Shown here: piece by piece, positions 53,079-61,993 of the stretch | How the letters are laid out: the number at the start of each line of letters is the position of its first letter | Position numbering within the stretch: position 1 is the stretch's first letter | Source of the DNA: JACMLD01 sp963705285 | GTDB taxonomy: Bacteria; Bacteroidota; Bacteroidia; Chitinophagales; Chitinophagaceae | Assembly (NCBI GenBank): GCA_963705285.1 | Contig: OY970066.1 | Location: 1,364,001-1,428,000 of the forward strand | Length of the DNA: 64,000 nt | Direction: 5' to 3' | The notes under the pieces: model-generated | Database searches by the model: none | Told to the model about the DNA's origin: nothing | Seen by the model: only the letters and a program-made list of their open reading frames with translations | Program-made: the position numbers and the translations under genes

Positions 53079-55934
53079 TTACTTGCTCAGGTACATACTT
53101 CTGTCTTTATACAATTGCCTGAAATAAGGATCGCGCAAATCTTTTATAAATCGGATGGCTTCACCGGTACTTTTCATTTCGGGGCCCAGTTCTTTGTTTA
53201 CACCCGGAAATTTATTGAAACTGAAAACAGGTTCTTTAATAGCAAACCCAACCAACTTCTTTTCAAATGTAAAATCGGTGAGCTTGTGTGTACCAATCAT
53301 CACTTTTGTAGCCACGTTGAGGTACGGAATCTGGTATGCTTTGGCAATGAACGGCGTAGTGCGCGATGCGCGCGGGTTAGCTTCAATTACAAACACTTTA
53401 CCATCTTTAATGGCAAACTGAATATTGATAAGTCCCTTTATATGCAGCGCCCTGGCAATTTTCTCTGCATATTCTTCCATGGTATGTACCACCAGTGGGG
53501 TAAGGTTAAATTGGGGCAGTACGGCATTGCTGTCTCCACTATGAATACCTGCCGGTTCAATGTGTTCCATTACACCCATCACATGAAAATTCTCGCCATC
53601 GAATATGCCATCTATTTCAGCTTCCTGGCAGCGGTCGAGGAAGTGATCCACCAAAATTTTATTACCGGGTAAATGTTTGAGCAGGCTTACTACTGCGCTT
53701 TCCACTTCATCGTCGTTTATTACAATGCGCATTCTTTGTCCGCCCAGCACATAACTGGGGCGTACCAAAACGGGGTAGCCAACACGGTTAGCTACTTCAA
53801 CCGCTTCATCTACTGTTTCGGCGGTGCCGTAGGAGGGGTAAGGAATGTCGAGTTCTTTCAGCATATCACTAAAGCGGCCGCGGTCTTCAGCAATGTCCAT
53901 GCTGTCGTAAGAAGTACCAATTATTTTGATGCCTTTCTTATGTAGGCGCTCGGCCAGCTTCAAAGCGGTTTGTCCGCCCAGTTGCACAATAACACCTTCG
54001 GGTTTTTCATGTTCTATGATCTCCCAGAGATGTTCCCAGTACACAGGTTCAAAATACAGTTTATCGGCCATGTCAAAATCTGTAGAAACCGTTTCGGGGT
54101 TACAGTTGACCATAATAGATTCGTACCCGCATTCTTTAATGGCCAGCAATCCGTGTACGCAGCAATAATCGAACTCAATGCCCTGGCCAATGCGGTTAGG
54201 GCCGGAGCCCAGCACAATGATTTTTTTCTTATTGCTCACCTTGCTTTCATTGGCTGCGCTTATATTATTGGTGCCAGATGAAATAGACGAAGCTTCAAAA
54301 GTGGAATAGAAGTACGGCGTTTTTGCTTCAAATTCGGCGCTGCAGGTATCCACCATTTTAAATACCCGTGTAATGCCAGCTGCTTTTCTTTTTTCATAGA
54401 CAGCATCTTCGTTACTGTCGTTCATGATCTTGGTAATCTGTTCATCGCCAAAACCATGACGTTTTGCTTTTTCAAGCAATGGCAGGGGTAATGTATCCAA
54501 CTTGTATTTGGCAATGTCTTTTTCTATTTCGCAAATCAGTTTTATCTGGTTAAGAAACCAACGGTCAATACCATTGGTGGCCTTAGAAATAGTGCCTACA
54601 GAAACACCCAGCATCAATGCATCTTTAATACGGAATATGCGATCCCATTTGGGTGTTTTCAGGTATTCAATCAGTTCTTCGGCATGCATCTGGCTTTTGC
54701 CATAGTAGCCAAGACCTACAGCATTGTTTTCGAGGCTCTGACAGGCTTTTTGCATAGCTTCTGTAAAGCTTCTGCCGATGGCCATTACCTCGCCCACGCT
54801 TTTCATTTGCAGACCCAGCGTATCATTGGCGCCTTTGAACTTATCAAAATTCCAGCGGGGCATTTTTACAATAACGTAATCCAGTGCGGGTTCAAAATAA
54901 GCCGATGTATTTTTTGTGATCTGATTTTCCAGTTCATCCAAAAAGTAACCGATGGCCAGTTTGGCTGCAATTTTTGCAATAGGGTAGCCGGTGGCTTTAG
55001 ACGCGAGGGCCGATGAGCGGCTTACGCGCGGATTTATTTCAATGGCAATAATTTCTTCAGTATCGGGGTTGAGTGCAAATTGTACATTGCAACCGCCGGC
55101 AAAATTGCCCAGGTCGCGCATCATACGAATGGCGGTATTGCGCATGAGCTGAAAAGCAGTATCGCTCAGCGTCATGGCCGGGGCAACCGTAATGGAGTCG
55201 CCGGTATGAACACCCATGGGGTCAAAATTCTCTACAGTGCAAATGATAACCACGTTGTCATTGGCATCGCGCAGCAATTCAAGCTCAAATTCTTTCCACC
55301 CCAACACGGCTTTTTCTACCAGTACTTCATGAATGGGAGATGCCTGCAGGCCGCGGTTAAGGGCTTCATCCAAATCATCTTTATCGTGCACAAAACCGCC
55401 ACCAGTACCACCCAGTGTAAATGAGGGGCGTATTACCAATGGAAAACCAATCTGCTGGGCAAATTCTTTTCCTTCTAAAAAAGAGTTGGCGGTTTTGGCA
55501 GTAGCCACTGGCACCTTCATTTCAATCATCCACTGGCGGAATTTTTCGCGGTCTTCTGCTTTGTCAATCGCCTTAATGTCAACACCTATCAGGCGTACAT
55601 TGTATTTCTGCCAGACGCCCAGGTCTTCTGCTTCTTTGGCCAGGTTGAGCGCGGTTTGCCCGCCCATGGTAGGCAATACGGCATCTATCTGGTTTTCTTC
55701 CAGTATCTGTTCAATGCTTTCTACGGTAAGCGGTAAAAGATATACGCGGTCGGCCATCATTGGGTCTGTCATGATAGTGGCCGGGTTACTATTAATGAGT
55801 ATCACTTTAATACCCTCTTCGCGCAGGCTGCGGGCTGCCTGGGTGCCGGAGTAATCAAACTCGCACGCCTGCCCAATGATGATAGGCCCTGAACCAATAA
55901 TAAGAACCGAACGTATGGAAGTATCTTTTGGCAT
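53079..55934 (-). CDS. carB: Carbamoyl-phosphate synthase large subunit, lacking the C-terminal MGS-like domain
   Basis: Makes carbamoyl phosphate from ammonia, bicarbonate and two ATP for pyrimidines and arginine. It has two homologous ATP-grasp halves. The first starts SVLIIGSGPIIIGQACEFDY and includes PTMGGQTALN and GCNVQFALNP. The second (from about residue 560) has KIIVLGSGPNRIGQGIEFDY and VQLGGQTALKLAE. Between them lies the oligomerisation domain. At 951 residues it ends soon after PGVNKELGPEMKSTGEAIRF, so the about 120-residue allosteric domain of E. coli CarB is absent. This short form is known in Bacteroidota, so it is not a local truncation. carA is not in the window. Confidence 0.97.
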   Translation of the reverse strand: MPKDTSIRSVLIIGSGPIIIGQACEFDYSGTQAARSLREEGIKVILINSNPATIMTDPMMADRVYLLPLTVESIEQILEENQIDAVLPTMGGQTALNLAKEAEDLGVWQKYNVRLIGVDIKAIDKAEDREKFRQWMIEMKVPVATAKTANSFLEGKEFAQQIGFPLVIRPSFTLGGTGGGFVHDKDDLDEALNRGLQASPIHEVLVEKAVLGWKEFELELLRDANDNVVIICTVENFDPMGVHTGDSITVAPAMTLSDTAFQLMRNTAIRMMRDLGNFAGGCNVQFALNPDTEEIIAIEINPRVSRSSALASKATGYPIAKIAAKLAIGYFLDELENQITKNTSAYFEPALDYVIVKMPRWNFDKFKGANDTLGLQMKSVGEVMAIGRSFTEAMQKACQSLENNAVGLGYYGKSQMHAEELIEYLKTPKWDRIFRIKDALMLGVSVGTISKATNGIDRWFLNQIKLICEIEKDIAKYKLDTLPLPLLEKAKRHGFGDEQITKIMNDSNEDAVYEKRKAAGITRVFKMVDTCSAEFEAKTPYFYSTFEASSISSGTNNISAANESKVSNKKKIIVLGSGPNRIGQGIEFDYCCVHGLLAIKECGYESIMVNCNPETVSTDFDMADKLYFEPVYWEHLWEIIEHEKPEGVIVQLGGQTALKLAERLHKKGIKIIGTSYDSMDIAEDRGRFSDMLKELDIPYPSYGTAETVDEAVEVANRVGYPVLVRPSYVLGGQRMRIVINDDEVESAVVSLLKHLPGNKILVDHFLDRCQEAEIDGIFDGENFHVMGVMEHIEPAGIHSGDSNAVLPQFNLTPLVVHTMEEYAEKIARALHIKGLINIQFAIKDGKVFVIEANPRASRTTPFIAKAYQIPYLNVATKVMIGTHKLTDFTFEKKLVGFAIKEPVFSFNKFPGVNKELGPEMKSTGEAIRFIKDLRDPYFRQLYKDRSMYLSK

Positions 55935-56182
55935 TTTAAATTATTATTATCCTATAAACAAATTGCGCAAAAGTAAGGGAGTGACGGAAAATATTGCTGT
56001 TATTTTTTTGAAAGAGTTGTACACACCATTTTTAGCCTGTAAATGAGCAGGGGAGCGGCTTGGGCGGCGATTGAAATGTGGCAATGAAAAAGACAAGTGC
56101 TGGAGGCACACGGTAAGGACAGCTCCACGAAAAAATGATTACAAACCCGCCGGCAGAAGCACAGGTAATTACGGCTGAGTAT
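55935..56182. other. Spacer upstream of carB
   Basis: A minus-strand TACTTTTG at 55,968-55,975 matches the -7 box, about 34 bp before the carB start, without a clear -33. I see no reading frame worth reporting in the rest. Confidence 0.45.
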
Positions 56183-56209
56183 AAAAAAGCCCGGCTACAA
56201 GAACCGGGC
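56183..56209 (-). terminator. Terminator of the small membrane-protein gene
   Basis: Read on the minus strand, GCCCGG and CCGGGC (56,204-56,209 and 56,189-56,194) form a stem with a nine-base loop followed by six T residues. It sits 27 bp past the small gene's stop. Confidence 0.85.
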
Positions 56210-56235
56210 GTATATGTATAAGAGGTTGCATTGCA

Positions 56236-56451
56236 CTAACTGTTATGAAAGGCTGCCCATTCCACATCATCCAGCACTACCTGGCCTTTGCGTTGTGCCA
56301 TACGCTTGCGCGCCAGTTGGCGTTTCTCGTCATAACTGGTTTTCCATTTGTATACCAGTTTTTGTTTGGCTTCTGTTCCTTTAACCCATCCTACCACGGA
56401 TGCAAATATCATAACGATACTAAGGAGAAGGTTTCTGTAAAAATTTTTCAT
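56236..56451 (-). CDS. Small membrane protein of unknown function, 71 aa
   Basis: One predicted helix near the N-terminus (about residues 7-23, LLLSIVMIFASVVGWVKG), then a strongly basic region (KQKLVYKWKTSYDEKRQLARKR) and a short tail ending EWAAFHNS. I recognise no family. It is accepted as a gene because it has a coherent signal-anchor plus charged pattern and its own terminator directly behind it. It could equally be a weak signal peptide. It stands alone between carB and the second M23 gene. Confidence 0.6.
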   Translation of the reverse strand: MKNFYRNLLLSIVMIFASVVGWVKGTEAKQKLVYKWKTSYDEKRQLARKRMAQRKGQVVLDDVEWAAFHNS

Positions 56452-56669
56452 GCTGCTGAAATTTGACCTGATTCTATCTAATAAGACAGATTCTGTATGT
56501 CAAACGCTGTACCACAGTTGAAAAATTTGCATACCATTAAGGGGGTATTTTTATGAAATGATTGTTAAAGCCGCGGGCTATTTGCAAAATCCAAAATATT
56601 GTTGTAATTAATTGTTGGTCTTAAGCCATTAGCTTTGCCGCATTTATGAATGTTAATTAATTATTACTG

Positions 56670-58394
56670 ATGCGTATACTATTGCTGGCCCTGTTAATGC
56701 ATTCTGTTGTAACCGGCCATGGGCAAGTATTTCCGGCCGAAAGCTATCCCAAAGGTTATTTTCGCAACCCCTTGTCTATACCCATTAGTCTTGCAGGAAA
56801 TTTTGGCGAGCTGCGTCCCAATCATTATCACATGGGGTTTGATCTGAAAACTGATCACCATGAAAACATGGCTGTATATGCAGCTGCAGACGGTTACATT
56901 GCAAGAATTAAAATTGAGCCGGCGGGTTTTGGCCGCGCTATTTACATCAACCACCCAAATGGTTTTACCACCGTTTATGGACACCTCAATGCCTTCATGC
57001 CTGCATTGGATGCCTGGTTAAAAGTGCAACAGTACGAACAGGAGACCTGGCGCATTTTTCCTGAATTACCCGCCACGCTTTTTCCGGTTAAGAAGGGCGA
57101 CTTCATTGCATTCAGCGGCAATACCGGTGGCAGCCAGGGCCCGCATGTACATTTTGAAATCAGGAACACCAGTGATGATGTTAACCGCAACCCGATGTTG
57201 TTTGGATTTCCGCTCACAGATAATACGCTGCCCACCATTAGCAGGCTGGCACTGTACGACAGGCGCTTTAGTTTGTATGAGCAATCGCCCCGCATGATTG
57301 CGATTAAAAAAACGGCGGGCGGGTATACCACCATTGCTCCGTTAATTTACGTTGGTTCGCCAACAATCAGTTTTGCTATTTCAGCGTCAGACACGCATAC
57401 AGGTTCCACCAACCCCAATGGTATTTTTGAAGCCGATCTGTTCAACAACGGCCAGCCGGTAGTTGGCTTCCGTATGGACAACATCAGTTACGCCAATACA
57501 CGCGCGCTGAATGCGCATATAGATTATAAAACAAAAGCCAATGGCGGGCCATACCTGCAACAACTGTTTGAATTGCCCGGTTACCAAAATAGCATTTACA
57601 AAAAAGTAAGTGGCGATGGTGCGCTTGATATAAGCGATGGTGCAGAACACGATATAAAAATCCATGTAAAAGATGGTTATGGTAATACATCGATTTTATC
57701 TGTAAGGGTAAAGTATGACGCAGCCCTGGCGGCAACCACGGTTAACCCGGCAAGCGTTGGTACCGGCGTTAAAATGTTTTACCCGTCTATGATAGATGGT
57801 ATGGAAAATACAGACTGCGAATTTTATATGGGCGAACACAGCCTGTACGATTCAGTGCATATTGGTTATAAAAGAACTGCCGCGGGTGCTGCCAGCATTG
57901 TATCTGCCGTACACAGTATTGGTGCGGCCTATATACCCCTGCAGGATTCTATGCTGGTAAGAATAAAACCGCTGATGGCGCTGGATGCAGAGAAAAGAAG
58001 TCATACGGTTATGCAGCGGTTTGCAGGCAGCCGTATTGAAGTGCAAAAATGCGAATGGCAGAAAGGATGGGCCATTGCCCGTTTTAGGGATATGGGAAGT
58101 TTTCAACTGGTGCTGGATGAAACGCCTCCCGAAATTGTGCCGGTTGGTTTTAAAGACGGTGCTAACCTGGGCAAGGCAACGCGTATTGTTTTTACCGTAA
58201 AAGACAACCTGGATGCAGTAAGAAATGTGCGGGCAGAACTGGATGGCAAATGGTTGCGGTTTACCAACGACAAAGGCCGGAATTTTATTTATATTTTTGA
58301 TGAACTGTGTAAACCCGGCGAACATACTTTAAAAATAAGTGCCAACGACGAGGCCGGTAATACAGCCGTTAAATATTTTACATTTACGAGGTAA
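56670..58394 (+). CDS. Exported M23-family metallopeptidase with C-terminal beta domains
   Basis: A 574-residue secreted protein (signal to about residue 19, GHGQ). The M23 domain is at about 30-180, with NHYHMGFDLKTDH (metal-binding H..D), NGFTTVYGHL and GPHVHFEIRNT, so the zinc site looks complete. The remaining 380 residues are beta-rich, Ig-like or jelly-roll modules, with no named match. It should act on peptidoglycan peptides or another peptide in the periplasm. A TAGCTTTG at 56,630-56,637 is a possible -7 box. The gene ends four bases before a 40-bp palindrome. Confidence 0.9.
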   Translation: MRILLLALLMHSVVTGHGQVFPAESYPKGYFRNPLSIPISLAGNFGELRPNHYHMGFDLKTDHHENMAVYAAADGYIARIKIEPAGFGRAIYINHPNGFTTVYGHLNAFMPALDAWLKVQQYEQETWRIFPELPATLFPVKKGDFIAFSGNTGGSQGPHVHFEIRNTSDDVNRNPMLFGFPLTDNTLPTISRLALYDRRFSLYEQSPRMIAIKKTAGGYTTIAPLIYVGSPTISFAISASDTHTGSTNPNGIFEADLFNNGQPVVGFRMDNISYANTRALNAHIDYKTKANGGPYLQQLFELPGYQNSIYKKVSGDGALDISDGAEHDIKIHVKDGYGNTSILSVRVKYDAALAATTVNPASVGTGVKMFYPSMIDGMENTDCEFYMGEHSLYDSVHIGYKRTAAGAASIVSAVHSIGAAYIPLQDSMLVRIKPLMALDAEKRSHTVMQRFAGSRIEVQKCEWQKGWAIARFRDMGSFQLVLDETPPEIVPVGFKDGANLGKATRIVFTVKDNLDAVRNVRAELDGKWLRFTNDKGRNFIYIFDELCKPGEHTLKISANDEAGNTAVKYFTFTR

Positions 58395-58397
58395 GAA

Positions 58398-58437
58398 AAT
58401 GTGGAAACCTGCCTGCCGGCAGGCAGGTTTCCACATT
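58398..58437. repeat. Perfect 40-bp palindrome (copy 1)
   Basis: aatgtggaaacctgcctgcc followed by its exact reverse complement. It lies between the M23 stop (58,394) and the peroxiredoxin start (58,450). The 22-bp core recurs at 58,917-58,938. It may terminate the M23 transcript or cap the peroxiredoxin leader; in one frame it gives the false extension MWKPACRQAGFH. Confidence 0.93.
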
Positions 58438-58449
58438 AGCACATTAATT

Positions 58450-58908
58450 ATGGTATTAAAAGAAGGCGATAAAGCACCCGCGTTTACAGCGCCGGATCAA
58501 AATGGAAAACAAGTTTCGCTAGCTGATTATAAAGGCAAAAAGCTGGTGCTGTTTTTTTATCCAGAAGACGATACTCCCACCTGTACCATACAAGCCTGCA
58601 ATCTGCGCGATAATTATGCGTTATTAAAAAAACACGGGTTTGAAGTGCTGGGTATAAGCCCCGATGCACCATCTAAGCACAAGAAATTTGAAATCAAGTA
58701 TTCGTTGCCGTTTACGTTGCTGGCCGACCCCGAACATGCCGTTATTGATAAATATGGCGTTTGGGGAATGAAGAAATTATATGGCCGCGAATACATGGGT
58801 CTGCACCGTACCACTTTTGTGCTGGATCAAAAAGGGGTGATAAAGAAAATATTTCTGCGCCCCAAAAACAAACAGCATGCAGAGGAGATTATTAAAGCCA
58901 ATGTGTAA
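58450..58908 (+). CDS. bcp: Thiol peroxidase, BCP/PrxQ type
   Basis: A 152-residue peroxiredoxin that reduces hydroperoxides using thioredoxin. It shows LVLFFYPEDDTPTCTIQACN with the peroxidatic Cys in the TPTCT motif and a second Cys five residues later (the usual CxxxxC pair), then RDNYALLKKHGFEVLGIS. RTTFVLDQKGVIKKIF ends the domain. The ATG at 58,450 is preferred over upstream in-frame starts at 58,339 and 58,399, because those translate the tail of the previous gene and the palindrome. It is flanked on both sides by copies of one palindrome. Confidence 0.95.
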   Translation: MVLKEGDKAPAFTAPDQNGKQVSLADYKGKKLVLFFYPEDDTPTCTIQACNLRDNYALLKKHGFEVLGISPDAPSKHKKFEIKYSLPFTLLADPEHAVIDKYGVWGMKKLYGREYMGLHRTTFVLDQKGVIKKIFLRPKNKQHAEEIIKANV

Positions 58909-58916
58909 ATGTGTAA

Positions 58917-58938
58917 ACCTGCCTGCCGGCAGGCAGGT
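58917..58938. repeat. 22-bp palindrome (copy 2)
   Basis: ACCTGCCTGCC and its exact complement, eight bases after the peroxiredoxin stop. The core is identical to 58,407-58,428, but the outer arms have diverged (tgtaa against tgtgg). Short aaatgtgg/catatgg words follow up to about 58,995. Confidence 0.9.
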
Positions 58939-59193
58939 GTGGAAATGTGATCCATGTGGAAATGTGACCCATATGGAAATGTAAAAATGTGGCGGGTAAT
59001 CTGGAATATGTTAATCTGGAAAATCGATTGCGGGTTTGCGAAGAATAAGAATTAGCACATTCATCACATTCATCACATTTTCACACTAATCAAGGCAACC
59101 TTCGCACTTCTGCCCTCGTATGAATAGCTTGACGCCGTAATGTATTGGAATTACCGGCGGCACCGAGTTATCAACCTTTAATTACCTATTATT
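58939..59193. other. Spacer before the haem-lipoprotein gene
   Basis: Begins with gtggaaatgtg-type words (to about 58,995) and has ttagcacattcatcacattcatcac words at about 59,050-59,083. No reading frame or clear promoter is seen. Confidence 0.45.
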
Positions 59194-59565
59194 ATGCGCG
59201 GAGGCCAACTGATATGCTTTCTTGCTTCTTTTGTTGTTGTTGTTGCAACAGCCGCGGGCTGTGCTTATACAAAAAAAGATGTGGTGGAAATACCCTGCAC
59301 CATTGCAGATAATATTTCTTACGATCTTGACATAGCACCCATTATTGCGGCCAATTGTTTCGATTGTCATAGCACAGCTTCCAATTCATCGGGCATCTTA
59401 CTGGATAATTATGATGCACTTAAATTTTATGCCCAGAACGGCTTTTTATATGGAACCATCAGCCATGCCCCAGGGTACCGCGCAATGCCTGATGGCGGAA
59501 GTAAGTTGAACAACTGCACCATTGCCACCATTAAAAAATGGATTGATAACGGTACTCCTCACTAA
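59194..59565 (+). CDS. Small c-type cytochrome-like lipoprotein
   Basis: A 123-residue protein with a signal and lipobox (TAAGC, Cys23). It has one CxxCH haem site (CFDCH, residues 55-59) and a later YRAMPDGGSKL that could give the distal Met ligand. The end, CTIATIKKWIDNGTPH, resembles the planctomycete-type cytochrome tail. It probably carries one electron in the periplasm or at the outer membrane. It is followed 34 bp later by a DUF5777 barrel gene in the same direction, so the pair may act together; a partner oxidoreductase is not seen here. Confidence 0.85.
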   Translation: MRGGQLICFLASFVVVVATAAGCAYTKKDVVEIPCTIADNISYDLDIAPIIAANCFDCHSTASNSSGILLDNYDALKFYAQNGFLYGTISHAPGYRAMPDGGSKLNNCTIATIKKWIDNGTPH

Positions 59566-59599
59566 TAACCAAACTTTTACCCACCTAAAACACTTACGC

Positions 59600-60481
59600 A
59601 TGAAGCCTTTTTTTACGCTATTCGCAGCTGTGTTGCTCTTGCAAGGCGCCCGCGCGCAAGATGATATCATGAAGTCGTTACCCGATTCTGCCGCAAAAAA
59701 AGAATACATCACCGGCGCATTCAAATCATCGCGTGTTATTAATGGGCATTCCATTGAAATGATTGGCCCCGGTGTGCTCGATTTCAGGATACTGCACCGT
59801 TTTGGCCCGGTAAACCAGGGCATCAGCCAGTTTTTTGGGTTAGACCAGGCAAGCATGCGGATGGGGTTTGACTATGGCATCACCAAAAATTTTACCATTG
59901 GCATTGGCCGCACCACTACTAAAAAAGAACTCGATGGTTTTCTAAAATATCGACTTCTGCGACAGGCTACCGGCGGTTCGCCTTTTGCGGTGGTATTGGT
60001 AGCGGGTATGTCTATCCAGACCTATAAAAACCTTGACCCGTCCAAAGAGGTTTCGTTTAATTTACGATCAGGCTATTATTACCAGGCCATCATTGGCCGC
60101 AAGTTTTCTCCCAGGTTTACCCTGCAATTGAGCCCAACGCTGGTACACAGAAATGAAGTAAGCTCAGGCGACCTCAATGATATATTTGCAGCAGGTGTGG
60201 GTGCCCGTTATAAGTTCAGCAAAAGAATGGCCCTGGTGGTAGATTACTTCTACGTTACTAACGGACTACCGCATTCTGCCGGCACCAATCCATTGTCTGT
60301 AGGAGTAGATATAGAAACCGGCGGCCACGTGTTTCAACTTCATTTTTCCAATACCAGTGGCATGAACGAGCGCGCCTTTATTACCGAGACAACCAATAAA
60401 TGGGGCAGCGGCGATATTCAATTTGGTTTCAACCTGTCCAGGGTATTCAATATAAAGAAAAAGAAGCCCTCAACTTATTGA
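59600..60481 (+). CDS. DUF5777-family beta-barrel protein
   Basis: A 293-residue exported protein with a signal (MKPFFTLFAAVLLLQGARAQ). It has an outer-membrane-barrel-like pattern of alternating strands: GPGVLDFRILHRFGPVNQG, FGLDQASMRMGFDYGITKN, FTLQLSPTLVHRNEV. The match is to the DUF5777 family of Bacteroidota, which often stands beside cytochrome or YceI-type genes. The ATG at 59,600 is chosen because it opens the signal; the earlier frame start overlaps the cytochrome gene. The function is unknown; an outer-membrane partner of the haem lipoprotein is an inference from position. Confidence 0.88.
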   Translation: MKPFFTLFAAVLLLQGARAQDDIMKSLPDSAAKKEYITGAFKSSRVINGHSIEMIGPGVLDFRILHRFGPVNQGISQFFGLDQASMRMGFDYGITKNFTIGIGRTTTKKELDGFLKYRLLRQATGGSPFAVVLVAGMSIQTYKNLDPSKEVSFNLRSGYYYQAIIGRKFSPRFTLQLSPTLVHRNEVSSGDLNDIFAAGVGARYKFSKRMALVVDYFYVTNGLPHSAGTNPLSVGVDIETGGHVFQLHFSNTSGMNERAFITETTNKWGSGDIQFGFNLSRVFNIKKKKPSTY

Positions 60482-60558
60482 TGAATATATAGCCATTCAG
60501 TGCCCAAAGCATTGAACCGGATTACCTGTTGTATTTGTGTTTAGGGGGTATAGGTAAA

Positions 60559-60591
60559 TAACCCTGCTTATTCCTGGGCAGGGTTTCTTTC
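60559..60591. terminator. Terminator between the DUF5777 gene and the convergent deacetylase-like gene
   Basis: ACCCTGC (60,561-60,567) pairs with GCAGGGT (60,578-60,584), followed by tttcttt on the plus strand and tatttacc on the minus strand. It could serve both converging genes. Confidence 0.65.
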
Positions 60592-60592
60592 A

Positions 60593-61921
60593 TTACAGGT
60601 TGTATGCATCCCAATAAATGCTTTCTTTCATAAACAACTCATAGGTTTCTTTCCATCCGGCAAAAGTTTTATCGGTACCCAGAAACTGGTTGTGCCAGAT
60701 TATCACCAACAGGCCGTTTAATCTTTTAATGGTATTGTAATAGTGCGTAAGCTCTTCATACGCTTGCAGCGGTGTGAGCTTTTGTTCATAGAAAGCATTG
60801 GCATCCATAAAGCAAAAAGGAAAAAGCTGCAGGGGCGTGGTTTCATTTTTTTCCAAGTCAAACCAATTGAAAGAAGACGCTACAGATGCACGGAAGCCGT
60901 TGATGCTGCCATAACCCATTGAATAATCTTTCAGCAAGCCACAGGCAATATATTTCCGAAAACTTTGCGGAAGCGAAAATTTGATATAATGCTGGCGGCT
61001 ATGCTCAGGCGGACGGTCTATAATTACTTCCAGCCACTCTTTTTCTTCGGCCAGTGTTTTATGATTGGCTGCAACACTGCTTTGCCACGAAGGGTGGAGC
61101 CCTACTTTATATACCACTGAAAAATATGCAATCAGTTCCTGTAAAGCTTTTGATGACGTGGGTGTGTTTTTATCATAACCCTGTATTTTTTGCGCTACCA
61201 AAAAAAAGTAAATGGGCTTTATCTTGCAATACAGGTGCAATGCATCCAGCCATTCGTAAGAATCATACGGATCCTGGTGATTGTTATACAGCACGTTCCA
61301 TCTTTCTTTTACCTGGCGCCAGTTACCCTCTTTTATAGACCTTGCAAAACCGGCCAGGTTGCGCAGCAGGCCTTTGTGCCGGTAAGACCACGCAATATCT
61401 ATGTCGTACGAAGGAATGAATTTAAACGGCCTTCTCTTAAAAACAATGGAAGGGAATTTTTTGCGCAGCTTTCTTTTCAAATCATCGAGCCATATGTTTA
61501 CCAGGGGCAGGTGTAAAAAATGTTCCTTAAAAGCCAGTGAATTGGTGTGGGCATAACGGCCATAGGTATCTTTCTCATGCGGCAAATATTCTTCGTACCT
61601 GGAGATCAAATAGAATGAAGCCGCCAGTACATCAAAAGGGTAATCGCCACTGGTCTGAAAAAATGCTTTTTGATAATCCACTTCAAAACATTCAATCTGT
61701 TGCGGCCGGATATCCGTTTCAAATAACAATGACGTGGCTTTGATAAAAAATTCCTGTTCAGAAAAGTCGTTGTCAGAATAATTGAGGCGCGGGCCGTCAT
61801 GCAACCTGAATTCATCTGCATTGGTAGTAAAAATAATGGGGTCGTAAAAAAACTCTTTACTGATAAAGTCAACTATGTACTGCAGTCTGGGGGTAATGGT
61901 ATGCGCGTAAAATAGTAACAT
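60593..61921 (-). CDS. Polysaccharide deacetylase-like protein with N-terminal DUF7033-type domain
   Basis: A 442-residue soluble protein. The N-terminal part (about 1-140, LLFYAHTITPRLQYIVDFI..DVLAASFYLISRYEEYL) fits the DUF7033 type that precedes a NodB-like fold. The second part has FIPSYDIDIAWSYRHKG, with the Asp-x-Asp of the first NodB motif, VGLHPSWQS (the H-x-S type motif), and a late LVIIWHNQF. The family acts on envelope or capsular sugars, but its activity is unproven. The ATG at 61,921 gives a family-like start; an ATG at 61,945 would add MAGYYHIR. Confidence 0.82.
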   Translation of the reverse strand: MLLFYAHTITPRLQYIVDFISKEFFYDPIIFTTNADEFRLHDGPRLNYSDNDFSEQEFFIKATSLLFETDIRPQQIECFEVDYQKAFFQTSGDYPFDVLAASFYLISRYEEYLPHEKDTYGRYAHTNSLAFKEHFLHLPLVNIWLDDLKRKLRKKFPSIVFKRRPFKFIPSYDIDIAWSYRHKGLLRNLAGFARSIKEGNWRQVKERWNVLYNNHQDPYDSYEWLDALHLYCKIKPIYFFLVAQKIQGYDKNTPTSSKALQELIAYFSVVYKVGLHPSWQSSVAANHKTLAEEKEWLEVIIDRPPEHSRQHYIKFSLPQSFRKYIACGLLKDYSMGYGSINGFRASVASSFNWFDLEKNETTPLQLFPFCFMDANAFYEQKLTPLQAYEELTHYYNTIKRLNGLLVIIWHNQFLGTDKTFAGWKETYELFMKESIYWDAYNL

Positions 61922-61993
61922 CCGTATATGATAATAGCCAGCCATAATGCTGACTATCTACAAATATATTCGCAAAATTCATTTTTTAAACAA

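Noticed and set aside
53079..55934. carB looked truncated at 951 residues
   Set aside because: Both ATP-grasp halves are complete and the missing part is exactly the regulatory MGS-like domain, a form known in Bacteroidota; no remnant follows the stop.
58339..58449. Longer start for the peroxiredoxin (MPTTRPV... or MWKPACRQAG...)
   Set aside because: These codons overlap the M23 gene in another frame and then translate the palindrome; the family begins at MVLKEGDKAP.
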